64,000 nt of DNA from Clostridium cadaveris (GCF_020911725.1 NZ_CP076620.1:2927001-2991000); one strand, 5' to 3'; numbered from the stretch's first letter, positions 1 through 10,753 are shown. The notes: generated from the letters alone by a model not told the origin. Made by a program: numbers and translations.

Positions 1-15
1 GGTTAGCGTACTCAC
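1..15 (-). CDS. Start of a type IV pilus operon gene, runs off the left edge
   Basis: Only the first five codons are inside the window. On the minus strand a GTG at 15-13 follows a strong AAAGGAGG ribosome binding site with about 5 nt spacing. The ATG just before it is followed at once by a stop, so GTG is the usable start. It lies about 80 nt downstream of pilA. In clostridial pilus operons this position usually holds a minor pilin, pilM or pilT, but the identity cannot be read here. Confidence 0.45.
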
Positions 16-43
16 ATTAATCCTCCTTTATGAATTTTATGCA

Positions 44-77
44 TAAAGTGTAAGGCCGAATATAGCCTTACACTTTA
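44..77 (-). promoter_or_regulatory. Intercistronic hairpin after pilA
   Basis: A perfect 13-bp inverted repeat (arms 44-56 and 65-77, 8-nt loop) begins about 17 nt after the pilA stop codon. On the minus strand it is not followed by a U tract but by the ribosome binding site of the next gene. It is more likely an mRNA-stabilising or partially terminating hairpin than a full terminator. Confidence 0.6.
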
Positions 78-93
78 GAAAATAGCCTGTATA

Positions 94-507
94 TTATTTT
101 TGTGTATAGTCTATTTCAACCTTAGCACTTTGATTAGACACTTTTACTGTAAATCCAGTTGCATCTTTTTTGTCATCATTTTTGCTTTGAAGTGGTTTTA
201 CTTCGCTCAACGCATCAGTTAAAACCTTATTTTGTGCAGTCTTACTATCTTTTGCTATAGCCTTATTTGCAGTATCAAAAGTTATTGTATAAGTATCATC
301 GTCAAGACTTCCATCTGCTGCTAACATTGTAGCTACTCTCTCTACAGTTGCTCTACTTTGTTCATCAGCCTTTCTAGCTGAATTTTCTTTTATAGCGTTA
401 TAACTTGGTACAGCTATAGCTGCTATAATGGCCATTACTGCTAATACTATTATTAGTTCGATTAATGTGAAGCCCTTCTTTTTCTTGTTTACTAAAGCTT
501 TTTTCAT
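94..507 (-). CDS. pilA: Type IV major pilin-like prepilin
   Basis: 137-residue prepilin. A short lysine-rich leader ends at Gly12, followed by Phe13 and the class III motif GFTLIEL, with the conserved Glu at mature position 5 (Glu17). A hydrophobic alpha1-N helix follows to about residue 35, and then a soluble, Lys/Asp-rich domain without cysteines. The peptidase PilD should cleave and methylate at Gly12/Phe13, and the product would polymerise into the pilus. The ribosome binding site GGAGGG lies 7-8 nt before the ATG. It is the fourth gene of pilD-pilB-pilC-pilA, and the following hairpin may favour its mRNA, which suits a major pilin. A minor pilin remains possible. Confidence 0.88.
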   Translation of the reverse strand: MKKALVNKKKKGFTLIELIIVLAVMAIIAAIAVPSYNAIKENSARKADEQSRATVERVATMLAADGSLDDDTYTITFDTANKAIAKDSKTAQNKVLTDALSEVKPLQSKNDDKKDATGFTVKVSNQSAKVEIDYTQK

Positions 508-556
508 TATTTTCCCTCCATATGTATGTTTTTTATATCAATATGTAACGAATCCA

Positions 557-1762
557 TTACACAATGTTATACATCGTAACCATAGGAATCACTATTGCTA
601 ATACCATTATTCCTATAATTAGTCCCATTACCACTATCAAAAGCGGTTCTATAAGGGTTATCGCCTTTTGAATTTCATTTTCTAGCTCATTATTATAAAA
701 ATCAGTTGTCTTTGATAAAATTTCTTCAAGTTTTCCTGATTCTTCGCCTATACTGACCATAGACGCAAGCATCATTGGAAATATGGAACTCTGCTGTATC
801 AGTGTACCTAAGGATTCACCCCTAAGCATCCTTTCTCTTATATTTAAAATATCTGATTCAGCTACCTTATTACCTACTATAGCTGATACAATCTCTAAAC
901 TTTGTATAATTGATATTCCACTAGCTAATAATGTGGACAAAGTACTTGTAAATCTTGAGACTATTATTTTTTGATTTAATCCTTTCACTATAGGTAACTT
1001 AAGCTTAAGATTGTCCATATTAACTTTACCTTTAGGAGTTCCAAGGTATGTAGATATACTCCATACTGCTGCAATTATTAATAGTAAAATCAAATACCAG
1101 TATGATCCTATAAATCTACTGGTTCCTAAAATAAATTTAGTTAATGATGGTAGTTCCATTTCGCTTGAATCAAATAATGATACAAAAGTTGGAACTACGA
1201 AAGTTATTAGTATTATCATTATCAAAAGCGCCACTACTGACAGTACTATTGGATAAATCATAGCATTTTTTATCTTACTCTCATTCTTACTTTCTTTCTC
1301 ATAATAGTTAGCCATTCTCAGCATAACTATATCTAGATTACCACTTTCTTCTCCTGAGGCTATCATATTTATAAGCAGCTGAGGAAAAATATCATCTAGA
1401 CTTCCCATAGCTTCAGCCATTGTTTGTCCTTTTTTCACTCGATCTTCTATATCAGCTAAAGCCTTTTTTAATACTTTGTGATTAATCTGATGCTCAAGTA
1501 CTTTTAAACAATTGTTTATAGACAATCCTGCATTAAACATGGTATAAAACTGTCTACAGAAAATTGCCAAGTCCTTCATTCCAATTTTCTTTTCTACTCT
1601 TATAGTAAATAAATTATTTTTAGACTTTTGTTCTTCTATTTTTATAGGGTAATAATTGTTAGTGCTTATCATCTGCATAACTTCATCCCTTGATGAGGCT
1701 TCGTAGATGCCTTCTAACTTTTCTCCCTTTTCATTTACGACTTTATATCTGTAGGTAGCCAT
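557..1762 (-). CDS. pilC: Type IV pilus inner-membrane platform protein
   Basis: 401-residue GspF/PilC family protein. Two homologous cytoplasmic GspF domains (about residues 65-190 and 265-390) are separated by membrane helices near 170-190 and 215-235, with a last helix at 370-395. Each domain carries the family's GEESG-type signature (SGEESGNLD and IGEESGKLE). It forms the membrane platform that couples the PilB motor to pilin polymerisation. The ribosome binding site AGAGGT precedes the ATG, and the gap to pilB is 12 nt, so the two are cotranscribed. The length is typical of the family. Confidence 0.93.
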   Translation of the reverse strand: MATYRYKVVNEKGEKLEGIYEASSRDEVMQMISTNNYYPIKIEEQKSKNNLFTIRVEKKIGMKDLAIFCRQFYTMFNAGLSINNCLKVLEHQINHKVLKKALADIEDRVKKGQTMAEAMGSLDDIFPQLLINMIASGEESGNLDIVMLRMANYYEKESKNESKIKNAMIYPIVLSVVALLIMIILITFVVPTFVSLFDSSEMELPSLTKFILGTSRFIGSYWYLILLLIIAAVWSISTYLGTPKGKVNMDNLKLKLPIVKGLNQKIIVSRFTSTLSTLLASGISIIQSLEIVSAIVGNKVAESDILNIRERMLRGESLGTLIQQSSIFPMMLASMVSIGEESGKLEEILSKTTDFYNNELENEIQKAITLIEPLLIVVMGLIIGIMVLAIVIPMVTMYNIV

Positions 1763-1774
1763 TACTATTTACCT

Positions 1775-3463
1775 CTATTCTTTTAAATATGATATCTTCA
1801 TCATCTCATCTAATGTAGTTGTTCCATCTATGACTTTTTCTCTGCAGCTTTCCTTTAGAGTTCTCATTCCATTTTTTATACACATCTCTCTAAATAACTC
1901 TATATCATTACTTTTAACTATTGCCTTCCTATGGTCAGAAGTAACTTCCATAATTTCATAAACCCCAACTCTTCCGTAATATCCAGTGCCATTACAATAT
2001 GGGCATCCTGTACCTCTTTTAAGCTTTAAAGGTTCATTTTCATCCAAATTCAAAAGCCTTTTTTCATAATCATCAGCCTCATAAGAATATCCGCACTTAG
2101 GGCATACTTTTCTTACTAATCGTTGAGCAACAACTCCTGTTATTGCCGTAGCAACAAGATAAGGTTCTAATCCCATATCTAAAAGTCTTGTTATAGATGA
2201 TGCAGCATCATTTGTATGAAGAGTGCTCAATACTAAATGTCCAGTTATTGCAGCCCTTATAGCTATTTCAGCTGTTTCATTATCTCTTATCTCACCTATC
2301 ATAACTACATCAGGATCTTGTCTAAGTATTGCACGAAGCCCATTAGCAAAAGTAAGACCTACTCTTGTATTTACATTAACTTGATTTACACCTTCCATAG
2401 TATACTCAACTGGATCTTCTATAGTTATTATATTCCTGTTTTCAGTATTGATATCACGCAAAACTGAGTACAAGGTTGTTGTCTTTCCACTACCTGTAGG
2501 TCCAGTTACTAAGATTATTCCATTGGGTCTAGATGCAAGTCCATTAAGATTTTTAACTTCTTCTTCACTAAGTCCTAAAGATTCCTTTGTTAATTCATAA
2601 GAAGCCTTGTCCAATATTCTTATAACTATTTTCTCACCAGTAATCATAGGAAGTATTGATACTCTTAGGTCAACAAGCTGACCTTCTATATTTATTACAA
2701 TTCTTCCATCCTGAGGTATTCTTTTTTCTGCTATATTAAGGTTTGCTAGAACTTTTATTCTTGTAGTTATAGATGGCAGTGTATCTATTGATAATGTAGA
2801 CATTTCCTTAAGCTCTCCATCTATTCTATATCTTATCCTTATGATATTTTCATAAGGTTCAATATGTATATCACTGGCTTTATCCTCTATAGCACTTTTT
2901 ATAAGATAATCAACCATTTTTACTACTGGAGCATTTTTTATGTCACTGAAACTATTCAATGAATCCGTTTCTATCTTCAGATTATGCTTTTCCTTGGATA
3001 ATTCTTCCGCTGCTTTAAGTACTTGATGGCTAGAATAGTATCTCTCTATAGATTTTTTAATTTGACTTCTTGATGTTATATAAGTTTCAACTTGAAGTCC
3101 TGTAGCAATGGACACATCATCTATTGCAAATATATTTAAAGGATCCCATATGGCAATCTTTATTTTCCCTTCAACCATATCAAAAGGTATAAGCTCATAT
3201 TTTAAGCATATAGCTTCAGGAAGCATAGATATCATCTTCTCACTTATTGATATAAGTTCTAGATTTATTCTTTCTATGCCTAGCTGCTTTTCTAGTACTT
3301 CTAATATTTCTTCCTCTGTAACTAGTTTTTCCTCAATAAGCAGTTCACCAAGCTTTTTACCTGAAAATTTTTGTTTCTCCAATGATGATTTTAACTGAGC
3401 TGTGGTTATCTTATTCTCTTCAAGAAGCATATCTCCTAATCTCTTTTTAGTCATTATAGCCAT
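1775..3463 (-). CDS. pilB: Type IV pilus extension ATPase
   Basis: GspE/PulE-type hexameric ATPase that powers pilus extension. An N-terminal MshEN/T2SSE-N domain (to about residue 150) precedes the motor core with Walker A GPTGSGKTTT near residue 320, an Asp box and a Walker B region. A zinc-binding pair of CxxC motifs follows (CPKC near 455, CPYC near 486), typical of PilB rather than the retraction ATPase PilT. An ATG at 3469 is also in frame, but the AGGAGA ribosome binding site abuts it directly. The ATG at 3463 has normal 6-nt spacing and is preferred. It sits between pilD and pilC. Confidence 0.93.
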   Translation of the reverse strand: MAIMTKKRLGDMLLEENKITTAQLKSSLEKQKFSGKKLGELLIEEKLVTEEEILEVLEKQLGIERINLELISISEKMISMLPEAICLKYELIPFDMVEGKIKIAIWDPLNIFAIDDVSIATGLQVETYITSRSQIKKSIERYYSSHQVLKAAEELSKEKHNLKIETDSLNSFSDIKNAPVVKMVDYLIKSAIEDKASDIHIEPYENIIRIRYRIDGELKEMSTLSIDTLPSITTRIKVLANLNIAEKRIPQDGRIVINIEGQLVDLRVSILPMITGEKIVIRILDKASYELTKESLGLSEEEVKNLNGLASRPNGIILVTGPTGSGKTTTLYSVLRDINTENRNIITIEDPVEYTMEGVNQVNVNTRVGLTFANGLRAILRQDPDVVMIGEIRDNETAEIAIRAAITGHLVLSTLHTNDAASSITRLLDMGLEPYLVATAITGVVAQRLVRKVCPKCGYSYEADDYEKRLLNLDENEPLKLKRGTGCPYCNGTGYYGRVGVYEIMEVTSDHRKAIVKSNDIELFREMCIKNGMRTLKESCREKVIDGTTTLDEMMKISYLKE

Positions 3464-3491
3464 AAGCATTCTCCTTATCTCTTAAAGTACC

Positions 3492-4241
3492 TTATACAAT
3501 CATCTTTAAATAGTAGTCTATTATCTCTTCTCCCCACAAAAGTGTTATAAGCATCGCAGCAAATATATATGGAACAAAAGGCATGGCATCCTTTTTACTT
3601 AATTTTCTTGAAATCACAAGAATAATTGCGGAAGCAGCACCTATAATAATAGAGAAAAACAAGGTTAGTCCACTAAGATTTGCTCCTAAAAATAATCCTA
3701 TTATAATAAAAACATCTATATCTCCTCCACCAAAACCTTTACTAAACTTATTAATTATGTAAATGAAGGCAGCTGGTATAGCTGCTCCTAATAAGTAAGT
3801 TAATATATGCATATGAAATACTATTTTTTCTATAATTATATTTAAAACGCCAATTGCCATGGCTGTATAAGTTATAGAGCTATATACTTCCATGGTATCA
3901 AAATCTATGATCGCTATTATTTCTACAAATACCACTAACACTATATTCTTTATAGTGTCATATGAATTTCCGAATTTTAAATATATAAACAAAAATAAGA
4001 TACCTGTTAATAACTCTGTAATAGGATATCTTATGGATATTTTCTCTTTGCATTTTCTACATCTTCCTTTTAACATGATGTAACTTACCACAGGTATCAA
4101 ATCGTAAATTTTTATTCTAGAGCCACAAGTTGTACATGTAGATGGTGGGTAAGAGATGGACTCCTCCCTAGGTATTCTATATACACACACGTTTATAAAG
4201 CTGCCAATAATTAAACCTAAAATAAATATAATACAGTTCAT
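3492..4241 (-). CDS. pilD: Prepilin peptidase / N-methyltransferase
   Basis: 249-residue polytopic A24-family aspartic peptidase. The N-terminal cytoplasmic loop has two CxxC pairs (CTTC near residue 36, CRKC near 61), which in bifunctional PilD bind zinc. The catalytic aspartates are visible in IDFDTME (about 112) and in the GxGD-type motif GGGDIDVF (about 173). It removes the pilin leader and methylates the new N-terminal Phe. It is the first gene of the pilus run, starting about 190 nt after groEL and past the groEL terminator, so it must have its own promoter. I could not single out a convincing -35/-10 pair. Confidence 0.92.
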   Translation of the reverse strand: MNCIIFILGLIIGSFINVCVYRIPREESISYPPSTCTTCGSRIKIYDLIPVVSYIMLKGRCRKCKEKISIRYPITELLTGILFLFIYLKFGNSYDTIKNIVLVVFVEIIAIIDFDTMEVYSSITYTAMAIGVLNIIIEKIVFHMHILTYLLGAAIPAAFIYIINKFSKGFGGGDIDVFIIIGLFLGANLSGLTLFFSIIIGAASAIILVISRKLSKKDAMPFVPYIFAAMLITLLWGEEIIDYYLKMIV

Positions 4242-4374
4242 TTTTTTACCTCAAATTATAATACAATATAATAATCACAACTTATTATATGTATAATATA
4301 CCATAATTTATAATTTTTTTCTACATTATATATGTTGTTTCTATAGTCTCCATTAAACTTATTTGTAGAACAAA

Positions 4375-4410
4375 GAAAAACAACCTAGAATTTTAAATTT
4401 CTAGGCTGTT
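4375..4410 (-). terminator. Intrinsic terminator of groES-groEL
   Basis: Inverted repeat with core CCTAGAA/TTCTAGG and outer AACA/TGTT pairing (one mismatch) and an 8-nt loop. It is followed on the minus strand by a run of Ts and lies about 23 nt after the groEL stop. Confidence 0.8.
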
Positions 4411-4432
4411 TAATTATTTTATTATTTAAATT

Positions 4433-6067
<1,635 letters not shown>

Positions 6068-6081
6068 TTACCTCCCAATTC

Positions 6082-6354
6082 TTATTCAACTACTGCTAAT
6101 ATATCTTCTTGTTTTAATATTGTATATTCTTCTCCATCAAGTTTAACTTCTGTTCCAGCATATTTAGAAAATAAAACCTTATCTCCTATTTTAACTTCCA
6201 TCTTAACTTCAGAAGTTCCTGGTCCTACAGCTACAATCTCTGCTTCTTGAGGTTTTTCTTTAGCATTTCCAGTTAGGATTATTCCTCCCTTAGTTTTTTC
6301 TTCTGCCTCTAGTCTTTTGATAACTACTCTGTCTCCAAGTGGTCTAATATTCAT
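6082..6354 (-). CDS. groES: Co-chaperonin GroES (Hsp10)
   Basis: 90 residues beginning [16 protein letters not shown], the canonical GroES N-terminus, with the mobile loop around [16 protein letters not shown]. The heptameric lid caps GroEL. The ribosome binding site AAGGAGGGG lies upstream of the ATG. It is the first gene of the heat-shock operon, directly behind the CIRCE element. Confidence 0.99.
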   Translation of the reverse strand: MNIRPLGDRVVIKRLEAEEKTKGGIILTGNAKEKPQEAEIVAVGPGTSEVKMEVKIGDKVLFSKYAGTEVKLDGEEYTILKQEDILAVVE

Positions 6355-6407
6355 TGAAACCCCTCCTTAAAATTTATCATAAATTAAATTTATATACTTG
6401 TGTTTTA

Positions 6408-6434
6408 TTAGCACTCATTAATATCGAGTGCTAA
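6408..6434 (-). promoter_or_regulatory. CIRCE operator (HrcA binding site)
   Basis: Perfect CIRCE: TTAGCACTC (6408-6416), a 9-nt spacer, then GAGTGCTAA (6426-6434), about 55 nt before groES. In Firmicutes this is the HrcA repressor site and gives heat-shock induction. hrcA itself is not in the window. Confidence 0.97.
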
Positions 6435-6443
6435 CATAGTTAT

Positions 6444-6472
6444 AATATATATTATTAGTCTAAGTTCTTCAA
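6444..6472 (-). promoter_or_regulatory. Sigma-A promoter of groESL
   Basis: On the minus strand TTGAAG (6467-6472) and TATATT (6444-6449) are separated by 17 nt and placed so that transcription starts next to or inside the CIRCE operator. The rest of the 300-nt spacer to the divergent gene at 6656 is AT-rich, with no other clear element. Confidence 0.65.
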
Positions 6473-6655
6473 ATTTAACAAATTATCTTAAATATTCATT
6501 TAATCCAATTTACAGAGATTATATCACTATTTCTTTAATTTTCTTTTATTTACTATAATATAGATTTTTAGCTATGTTCTAAATATTTATACTACTATTT
6601 TTCGCACTTTTGGTTAATAATTAGATATATAGTATTTATTTTCTAGGAGGTTTTT

Positions 6656-7327
6656 ATGCGAAAATCACATTTTTTTATTAATTTTATAGGTTCATTAAGT
6701 TTGGTATTATTTATATGTTCATTTAGTATATTTTCTGTGGCAAATACTAGGTGGATATATCATAGAGATATAGATCGTCTAAATTTAGGTGAATCTAAAA
6801 ACATTTCCAAAGCAGAAGTAAAACAAAATTTTGAAGAGCTACTTTATTATATAAATCACAGAGAACCTGAAGAGTTAAAGCTAACCAGTTTTCCTATTTC
6901 TCCTGAAGGTTCTATACATTTTAAGGATACTAAGGAACTATTCTTAAAAAATAAAAGTTTACTATTTATAAGTTTGCTTTCACTTTGCATTTGTATATAT
7001 TTTTCTTATATGAATAAGCGTATGAATTTCTTATACTATGGAGCTTTCAGCTGTTTACTAATTCTTGTTTCTATTCTATTAAGCTCTCTTATAAATTTTG
7101 ATTTTGCATTTACATTGTTTCATAAAATTCTTTTTACAAATGACTATTGGTTATTTTCCCCTGTATTCGATCCTGTTATAACTATTCTGCCACAAGAATT
7201 TTTCTTTCATTGTTTTATTTTCATATGTGCCTTTATAATTCTGTTAAGCCTTTTATTCATTGCTATTGGATTTTTTATAAATTCTCATTTGAATAAAAAA
7301 AGAGGCTGTTCCTATAGATCACTTTAA
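6656..7327 (+). CDS. DUF1461 (TIGR01906-type) integral membrane protein
   Basis: 223 residues with about four or five membrane helices: an N-terminal helix at 10-30, an extracytoplasmic segment of about 75 residues, then helices near 100-120, 125-148 and 185-213. The segment with FHKILFTNDYW and the following SPVFDPVITILPQEFFFHC is the hallmark of DUF1461 (FxxxHxxxFxND...DPxxD...LPxxFF). The function of this family is unknown; Asp/His residues face the extracytoplasmic side in the family. A strong TAGGAGG ribosome binding site precedes the ATG. It is monocistronic, divergent from groES and convergent with the glycosylase gene. Confidence 0.75.
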   Translation: MRKSHFFINFIGSLSLVLFICSFSIFSVANTRWIYHRDIDRLNLGESKNISKAEVKQNFEELLYYINHREPEELKLTSFPISPEGSIHFKDTKELFLKNKSLLFISLLSLCICIYFSYMNKRMNFLYYGAFSCLLILVSILLSSLINFDFAFTLFHKILFTNDYWLFSPVFDPVITILPQEFFFHCFIFICAFIILLSLLFIAIGFFINSHLNKKRGCSYRSL

Positions 7328-7349
7328 GTTTCTTTATAGGACAGTCCCT
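7295..7349 (-). terminator. Terminator of the 8-oxoguanine glycosylase gene
   Basis: An imperfect long stem (GGCTGTTCCTATA paired with TATAGGACAGTC, one bulge) is followed on the minus strand by seven Ts. It overlaps the 3' end of the convergent DUF1461 gene, so it lies partly inside coding sequence. Confidence 0.5.
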
Positions 7350-7372
7350 AACAAAATACTTATTATTCAATT

Positions 7373-8272
7373 TTAGTCTATCTTTATATTATTTTCACGA
7401 GCATAATAGAAAAGATACTGCTGTGCAAAGCCTGAAAGTTCTCCAAACTTTTCTCTAGCAAAATCTCTAATCTTTTTTAAAGATACATCAGGAGCTACAT
7501 AAAAATACTGCATAGCCCTCTTAACCCAAACATCTACTGGAAAAGCAGAACACTTTTCCATAGAGAAAAGCATTATGCAATCTGCAACCTTAGGTCCTAT
7601 ACCCATGAAGTTTTGAAGAGCTTTATGACACTCATCATCGCATAAGCTCTTTATTCTATTTATATTAAACATATCCTCTTTATTAGAACAAGATTCTGTA
7701 ACTTTATCTAAAGTGTCTTTTATGTATTTTGCTCTAAAACCTACTCCTAAAGCTTCTATTTCTTCTGCTGATGCTTCACTAAACTCATCAATTGTTGGGA
7801 ATGCATAATATGTATTTCCTTTATACTCTATCTTCTCTCCCCACTTTTCTGATATTCTGTTTATAGCTCTTTTTATCATAGGAATTCTATTGTTTGCAGA
7901 TATTATAAAGCTTATAAGAATTTCAAATGGTTCTTGATTAAGAATTCTTATTCCTTTTCCAAACTCTACCGCATCCTTTAAAATAGGGTCTTTCTTTAAT
8001 TTCTCTTTTATAAAAGAATAATCTTTTTCAAGATCGAAATAATATTTCCATATATTTTCAAAATCATCTTTTGATGCATTATATATAATCACATCATCCC
8101 CTGATTTTTCAACTTCTATAACCCTCTTGAAAGCTACACCAATGTAATTTCCATTGTCCTGTCTATTCCATCTGAAGCATTGCCCACAATCAAATATGTG
8201 AGGAAGTTCAAAATTTTCCACTTCCTTTACGACTATTCTATCAGAAAACTCTTCCACACTTTTAAAGTCCAT
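7373..8272 (-). CDS. ogg: 8-oxoguanine DNA glycosylase/AP lyase, OGG1 type
   Basis: About 299 residues. The N-terminal domain contains FDCGQCFRWNR, typical of the OGG1/AlkA-N fold. The C-terminal half has a helix-hairpin-helix with GIGPKVADCI, whose Lys is the catalytic Schiff-base residue in OGG1, followed by the catalytic Asp in FPVDVWVKR. It excises 8-oxoguanine and nicks the AP site; clostridial OGG1-type enzymes are known. An upstream in-frame ATG (8293) lacks a ribosome binding site, whereas ATG 8272 has GGAGGG six nt upstream. The gene is monocistronic with its own terminator. Confidence 0.9.
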   Translation of the reverse strand: MDFKSVEEFSDRIVVKEVENFELPHIFDCGQCFRWNRQDNGNYIGVAFKRVIEVEKSGDDVIIYNASKDDFENIWKYYFDLEKDYSFIKEKLKKDPILKDAVEFGKGIRILNQEPFEILISFIISANNRIPMIKRAINRISEKWGEKIEYKGNTYYAFPTIDEFSEASAEEIEALGVGFRAKYIKDTLDKVTESCSNKEDMFNINRIKSLCDDECHKALQNFMGIGPKVADCIMLFSMEKCSAFPVDVWVKRAMQYFYVAPDVSLKKIRDFAREKFGELSGFAQQYLFYYARENNIKID

Positions 8273-8339
8273 ATAATCCCTCCATTTTATCAATTTTCAA
8301 TTTCTATTATATAATATATATTATCCCCAATCCAATATA

Positions 8340-8385
8340 AAAAAATAAGAGGATATTCAAAGTTTAATATCTTTAAATATCCTCT
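8340..8385 (-). terminator. Terminator of nfnA-nfnB
   Basis: A perfect 10-bp stem (AGAGGATATT at 8348-8357, AATATCCTCT at 8376-8385) followed on the minus strand by TTATTTTTT, just after the nfnB stop. Confidence 0.85.
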
Positions 8386-8398
8386 CTTTCCGTATCAT

Positions 8399-9781
8399 CT
8401 ATTTTGAAAGGTATTCATTTATTGCTTTAGCAGCATGTTTTCCTGCTCCCATAGCAAGTATTACTGTTGCAGCACCAGTTACAGCGTCTCCGCCAGCATA
8501 TACTCCCTCTTTAGATGTAAGTCCTGTCTCTTCATCAGCAACTATACACTTCCATCTGTTTGTTTCAAGTCCAGGAGTTGTAGATGATATTAATGGGTTT
8601 GGAGAAGTTCCTAAAGACATTATTACAGTATCAACATCCATAATGTACTCTGAACCCTTAACTTCTACTGGTCTTCTTCTTCCTGAAGCATCTGGTTCTC
8701 CAAGTTCCATCTTTATGCACTTCATTCCCTTTACCCAGCCGTTTTCATCTGCTATTATTTCAACTGGATTAGTTAGTAAATCGAAGATTATTCCTTCTTC
8801 CTTAGCATGATGTACTTCTTCAACTCTTGCTGGAAGCTCCTCTTCCGATCTTCTATATACTATATGAACTTCTGATCCTAATCTCAAAGCAGTTCTTGCA
8901 GCATCCATAGCAACATTTCCGCCACCTACTACAGCAACCTTTTTGCCTGATTTTATAGGAGTTGAGTAATTCTCTTTAAATGCTTTCATAAGGTTATTTC
9001 TTGTTAGGAATTCATTAGCTGAGAATACTCCATTAGAGTTTTCTCCATTGATTCCCATGAATTTTGGAAGTCCTGCACCTGAACCTATGAATACAGCATC
9101 AAAGCCTTCATTTTCTATAAGCTCGTCTATAGTTACAGTTCTACCTATTATTACATTAGTTTCTATCTTAACTCCAAGCTTCTTAACATTATCAATTTCA
9201 TGCTTTACAACTGTGTCTTTTGGTAATCTAAATTCTGGAATTCCATAAACTAAAACTCCTCCTGGCTCATGAAGTGCTTCAAATATAGTCACATCATAAC
9301 CCATTCTTGCAAGGTCTCCTGCACAAGTAAGCCCTGCAGGACCACTTCCTATTACAGCAACCTTCTTGTTTTTCTTTTCAACAGTTGTTCCTAAGTCTAT
9401 GTTATTTTCTCTAGACCAATCAGCAACAAATCTTTCAAGCTTACCAATTGAAACTGGTTCTCCTTTTATTCCAAGAACACATTTACCTTCACATTGAGTT
9501 TCTTGAGGACAAACTCTTCCACAAACTGCTGGAAGTGCGCTGGATTCAGCTATCACCTTTGCCGCTCCCTCAAAATCTCCTTCTTTAACATGAGAAATGA
9601 ATCCTGGTATGTCTATTGATACTGGACACTGAGAAACACAAAGTGGTTTCTTACAGTTTAGACATCTCTTTGCTTCTTCTATTGCTTCTTCTGGTGTATA
9701 TCCCAAACAAACTTCTTCAAAATTTGTAGCTCTTACCTTTGCATCTTGTTCTTTTACTGGAACTTTAGTCATTCTAAGCAT
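8399..9781 (-). CDS. nfnB: NADH-dependent ferredoxin:NADP oxidoreductase, large subunit (GltA-like)
   Basis: 460-residue member of the glutamate-synthase small-subunit family. N-terminal Cys clusters (CLNCKKPLCVSQCP near 41 and CGRVCPQETQCEGKC near 88) bind [4Fe-4S] centres. An FAD-binding GSGPAGL follows near 146, and an NADPH-binding GGGNVAMDAART near 285. Its partner upstream is a SudB/PyrK-like flavoprotein rather than the GltS large subunit, so this is the NfnAB electron-bifurcating transhydrogenase and not glutamate synthase. The start overlaps the nfnA stop by 1 nt, with GGAGGT before it. NfnAB couples NADPH, NADH and reduced ferredoxin pools, fitting the butyrate genes nearby. Confidence 0.88.
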   Translation of the reverse strand: MLRMTKVPVKEQDAKVRATNFEEVCLGYTPEEAIEEAKRCLNCKKPLCVSQCPVSIDIPGFISHVKEGDFEGAAKVIAESSALPAVCGRVCPQETQCEGKCVLGIKGEPVSIGKLERFVADWSRENNIDLGTTVEKKNKKVAVIGSGPAGLTCAGDLARMGYDVTIFEALHEPGGVLVYGIPEFRLPKDTVVKHEIDNVKKLGVKIETNVIIGRTVTIDELIENEGFDAVFIGSGAGLPKFMGINGENSNGVFSANEFLTRNNLMKAFKENYSTPIKSGKKVAVVGGGNVAMDAARTALRLGSEVHIVYRRSEEELPARVEEVHHAKEEGIIFDLLTNPVEIIADENGWVKGMKCIKMELGEPDASGRRRPVEVKGSEYIMDVDTVIMSLGTSPNPLISSTTPGLETNRWKCIVADEETGLTSKEGVYAGGDAVTGAATVILAMGAGKHAAKAINEYLSK

Positions 9782-10668
9782 TATTTGTCACCTCCGCAAA
9801 ATCCGCATCCGCCATGATGAGTATCTCCCTCTTGCATTTTTAGAAGTTTTCTTCCTTCTTCTGTCTTATACATAGTTTGTCTTCTCATTGCTTCATCGAA
9901 ATTTACAAGATGTCCATCAAATTCTGGTCCATCAACGCAAGCAAACTTAACCTCATCGCCTACTGTTACTCTACATGCACCGCACATTCCTGTTCCATCT
10001 ACCATTATTGGATTTAAGCTTACTATAGTTGGTATTTCTAACTTTTTAGTTAAAAGACATACGAATTTCATCATTATCATAGGTCCTATAGCCACGCATA
10101 AATCATATTTATTCCCTTGATTAACAAGCTCTTCAAGTTGAGCTGTAACCATTCCTTTAAATCCATAACTTCCGTCATCTGTAGTTACATATAAGTTTCC
10201 AGAAACATTTTTCATTTCTTCTTCAAGGATAACTAAATCTTTAGTCTTAGCTCCTACTATTACGTCTACAGCTATACCTTGCTCATGTAACCACTTAACT
10301 TGTGGGTAAACAGGAGCTGCTCCAACTCCACCTGCCACGAATACTATCTTCTTCTTCTTTAATTCTTCTAAATCTTCATGTACAAATTCTGATGGTCTTC
10401 CAAGTGGCCCAACAAAATCCTTAAAGTAGTCTCCTTCATTGTACTCTAACATTTCTTTTGTAGATTCTCCTAAGGCTTGGAATACTATTGTAACGCTGCC
10501 TGTTTCTCTATTGTAATCACATATAGTTAGTGGTATTCTTTCACCTTTTTCATCCATTTTAACTATTATAAATTGACCTGGATGACATGATTTAGCTACT
10601 CTTGGCGCTTCAACATCCATCAAATAAATATTTTGCGCAAGAAACCTTTTCTTTAAGATTTTATACAT
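9781..10668 (-). CDS. nfnA: NADH-dependent ferredoxin:NADP oxidoreductase, small subunit (SudB-like)
   Basis: About 295 residues of the ferredoxin reductase-like/dihydroorotate dehydrogenase electron-transfer (PyrK/SudB) family. An FAD-binding region with RIPLTICDYN (near 50) is followed by the NAD(P)-binding GGVGAAPVYPQ (near 112). A C-terminal [2Fe-2S] cluster has the cysteines in GTGMCGACRVT and CVDGPEFDG, and a late Cys-rich tail is HGGCGFCGG. The ATG at 10668 has AAGGGGG 6 nt upstream and is preferred over the in-frame ATG at 10686. It is translationally coupled to nfnB. Confidence 0.88.
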   Translation of the reverse strand: MYKILKKRFLAQNIYLMDVEAPRVAKSCHPGQFIIVKMDEKGERIPLTICDYNRETGSVTIVFQALGESTKEMLEYNEGDYFKDFVGPLGRPSEFVHEDLEELKKKKIVFVAGGVGAAPVYPQVKWLHEQGIAVDVIVGAKTKDLVILEEEMKNVSGNLYVTTDDGSYGFKGMVTAQLEELVNQGNKYDLCVAIGPMIMMKFVCLLTKKLEIPTIVSLNPIMVDGTGMCGACRVTVGDEVKFACVDGPEFDGHLVNFDEAMRRQTMYKTEEGRKLLKMQEGDTHHGGCGFCGGDK

Positions 10669-10753
10669 CGTAATCCCCCTTGTCATGTAAATAAGATAAA
10701 ATATAATAATCTTTATATAGTATTCCTTAAGTTTTGCTTAGAGAATATTATAA

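Noticed and set aside
8399-9781. Annotation as glutamate synthase small subunit
   Set aside because: No large subunit is present, and the partner gene is a SudB/NfnA-type flavoprotein, so NfnB is the better call.
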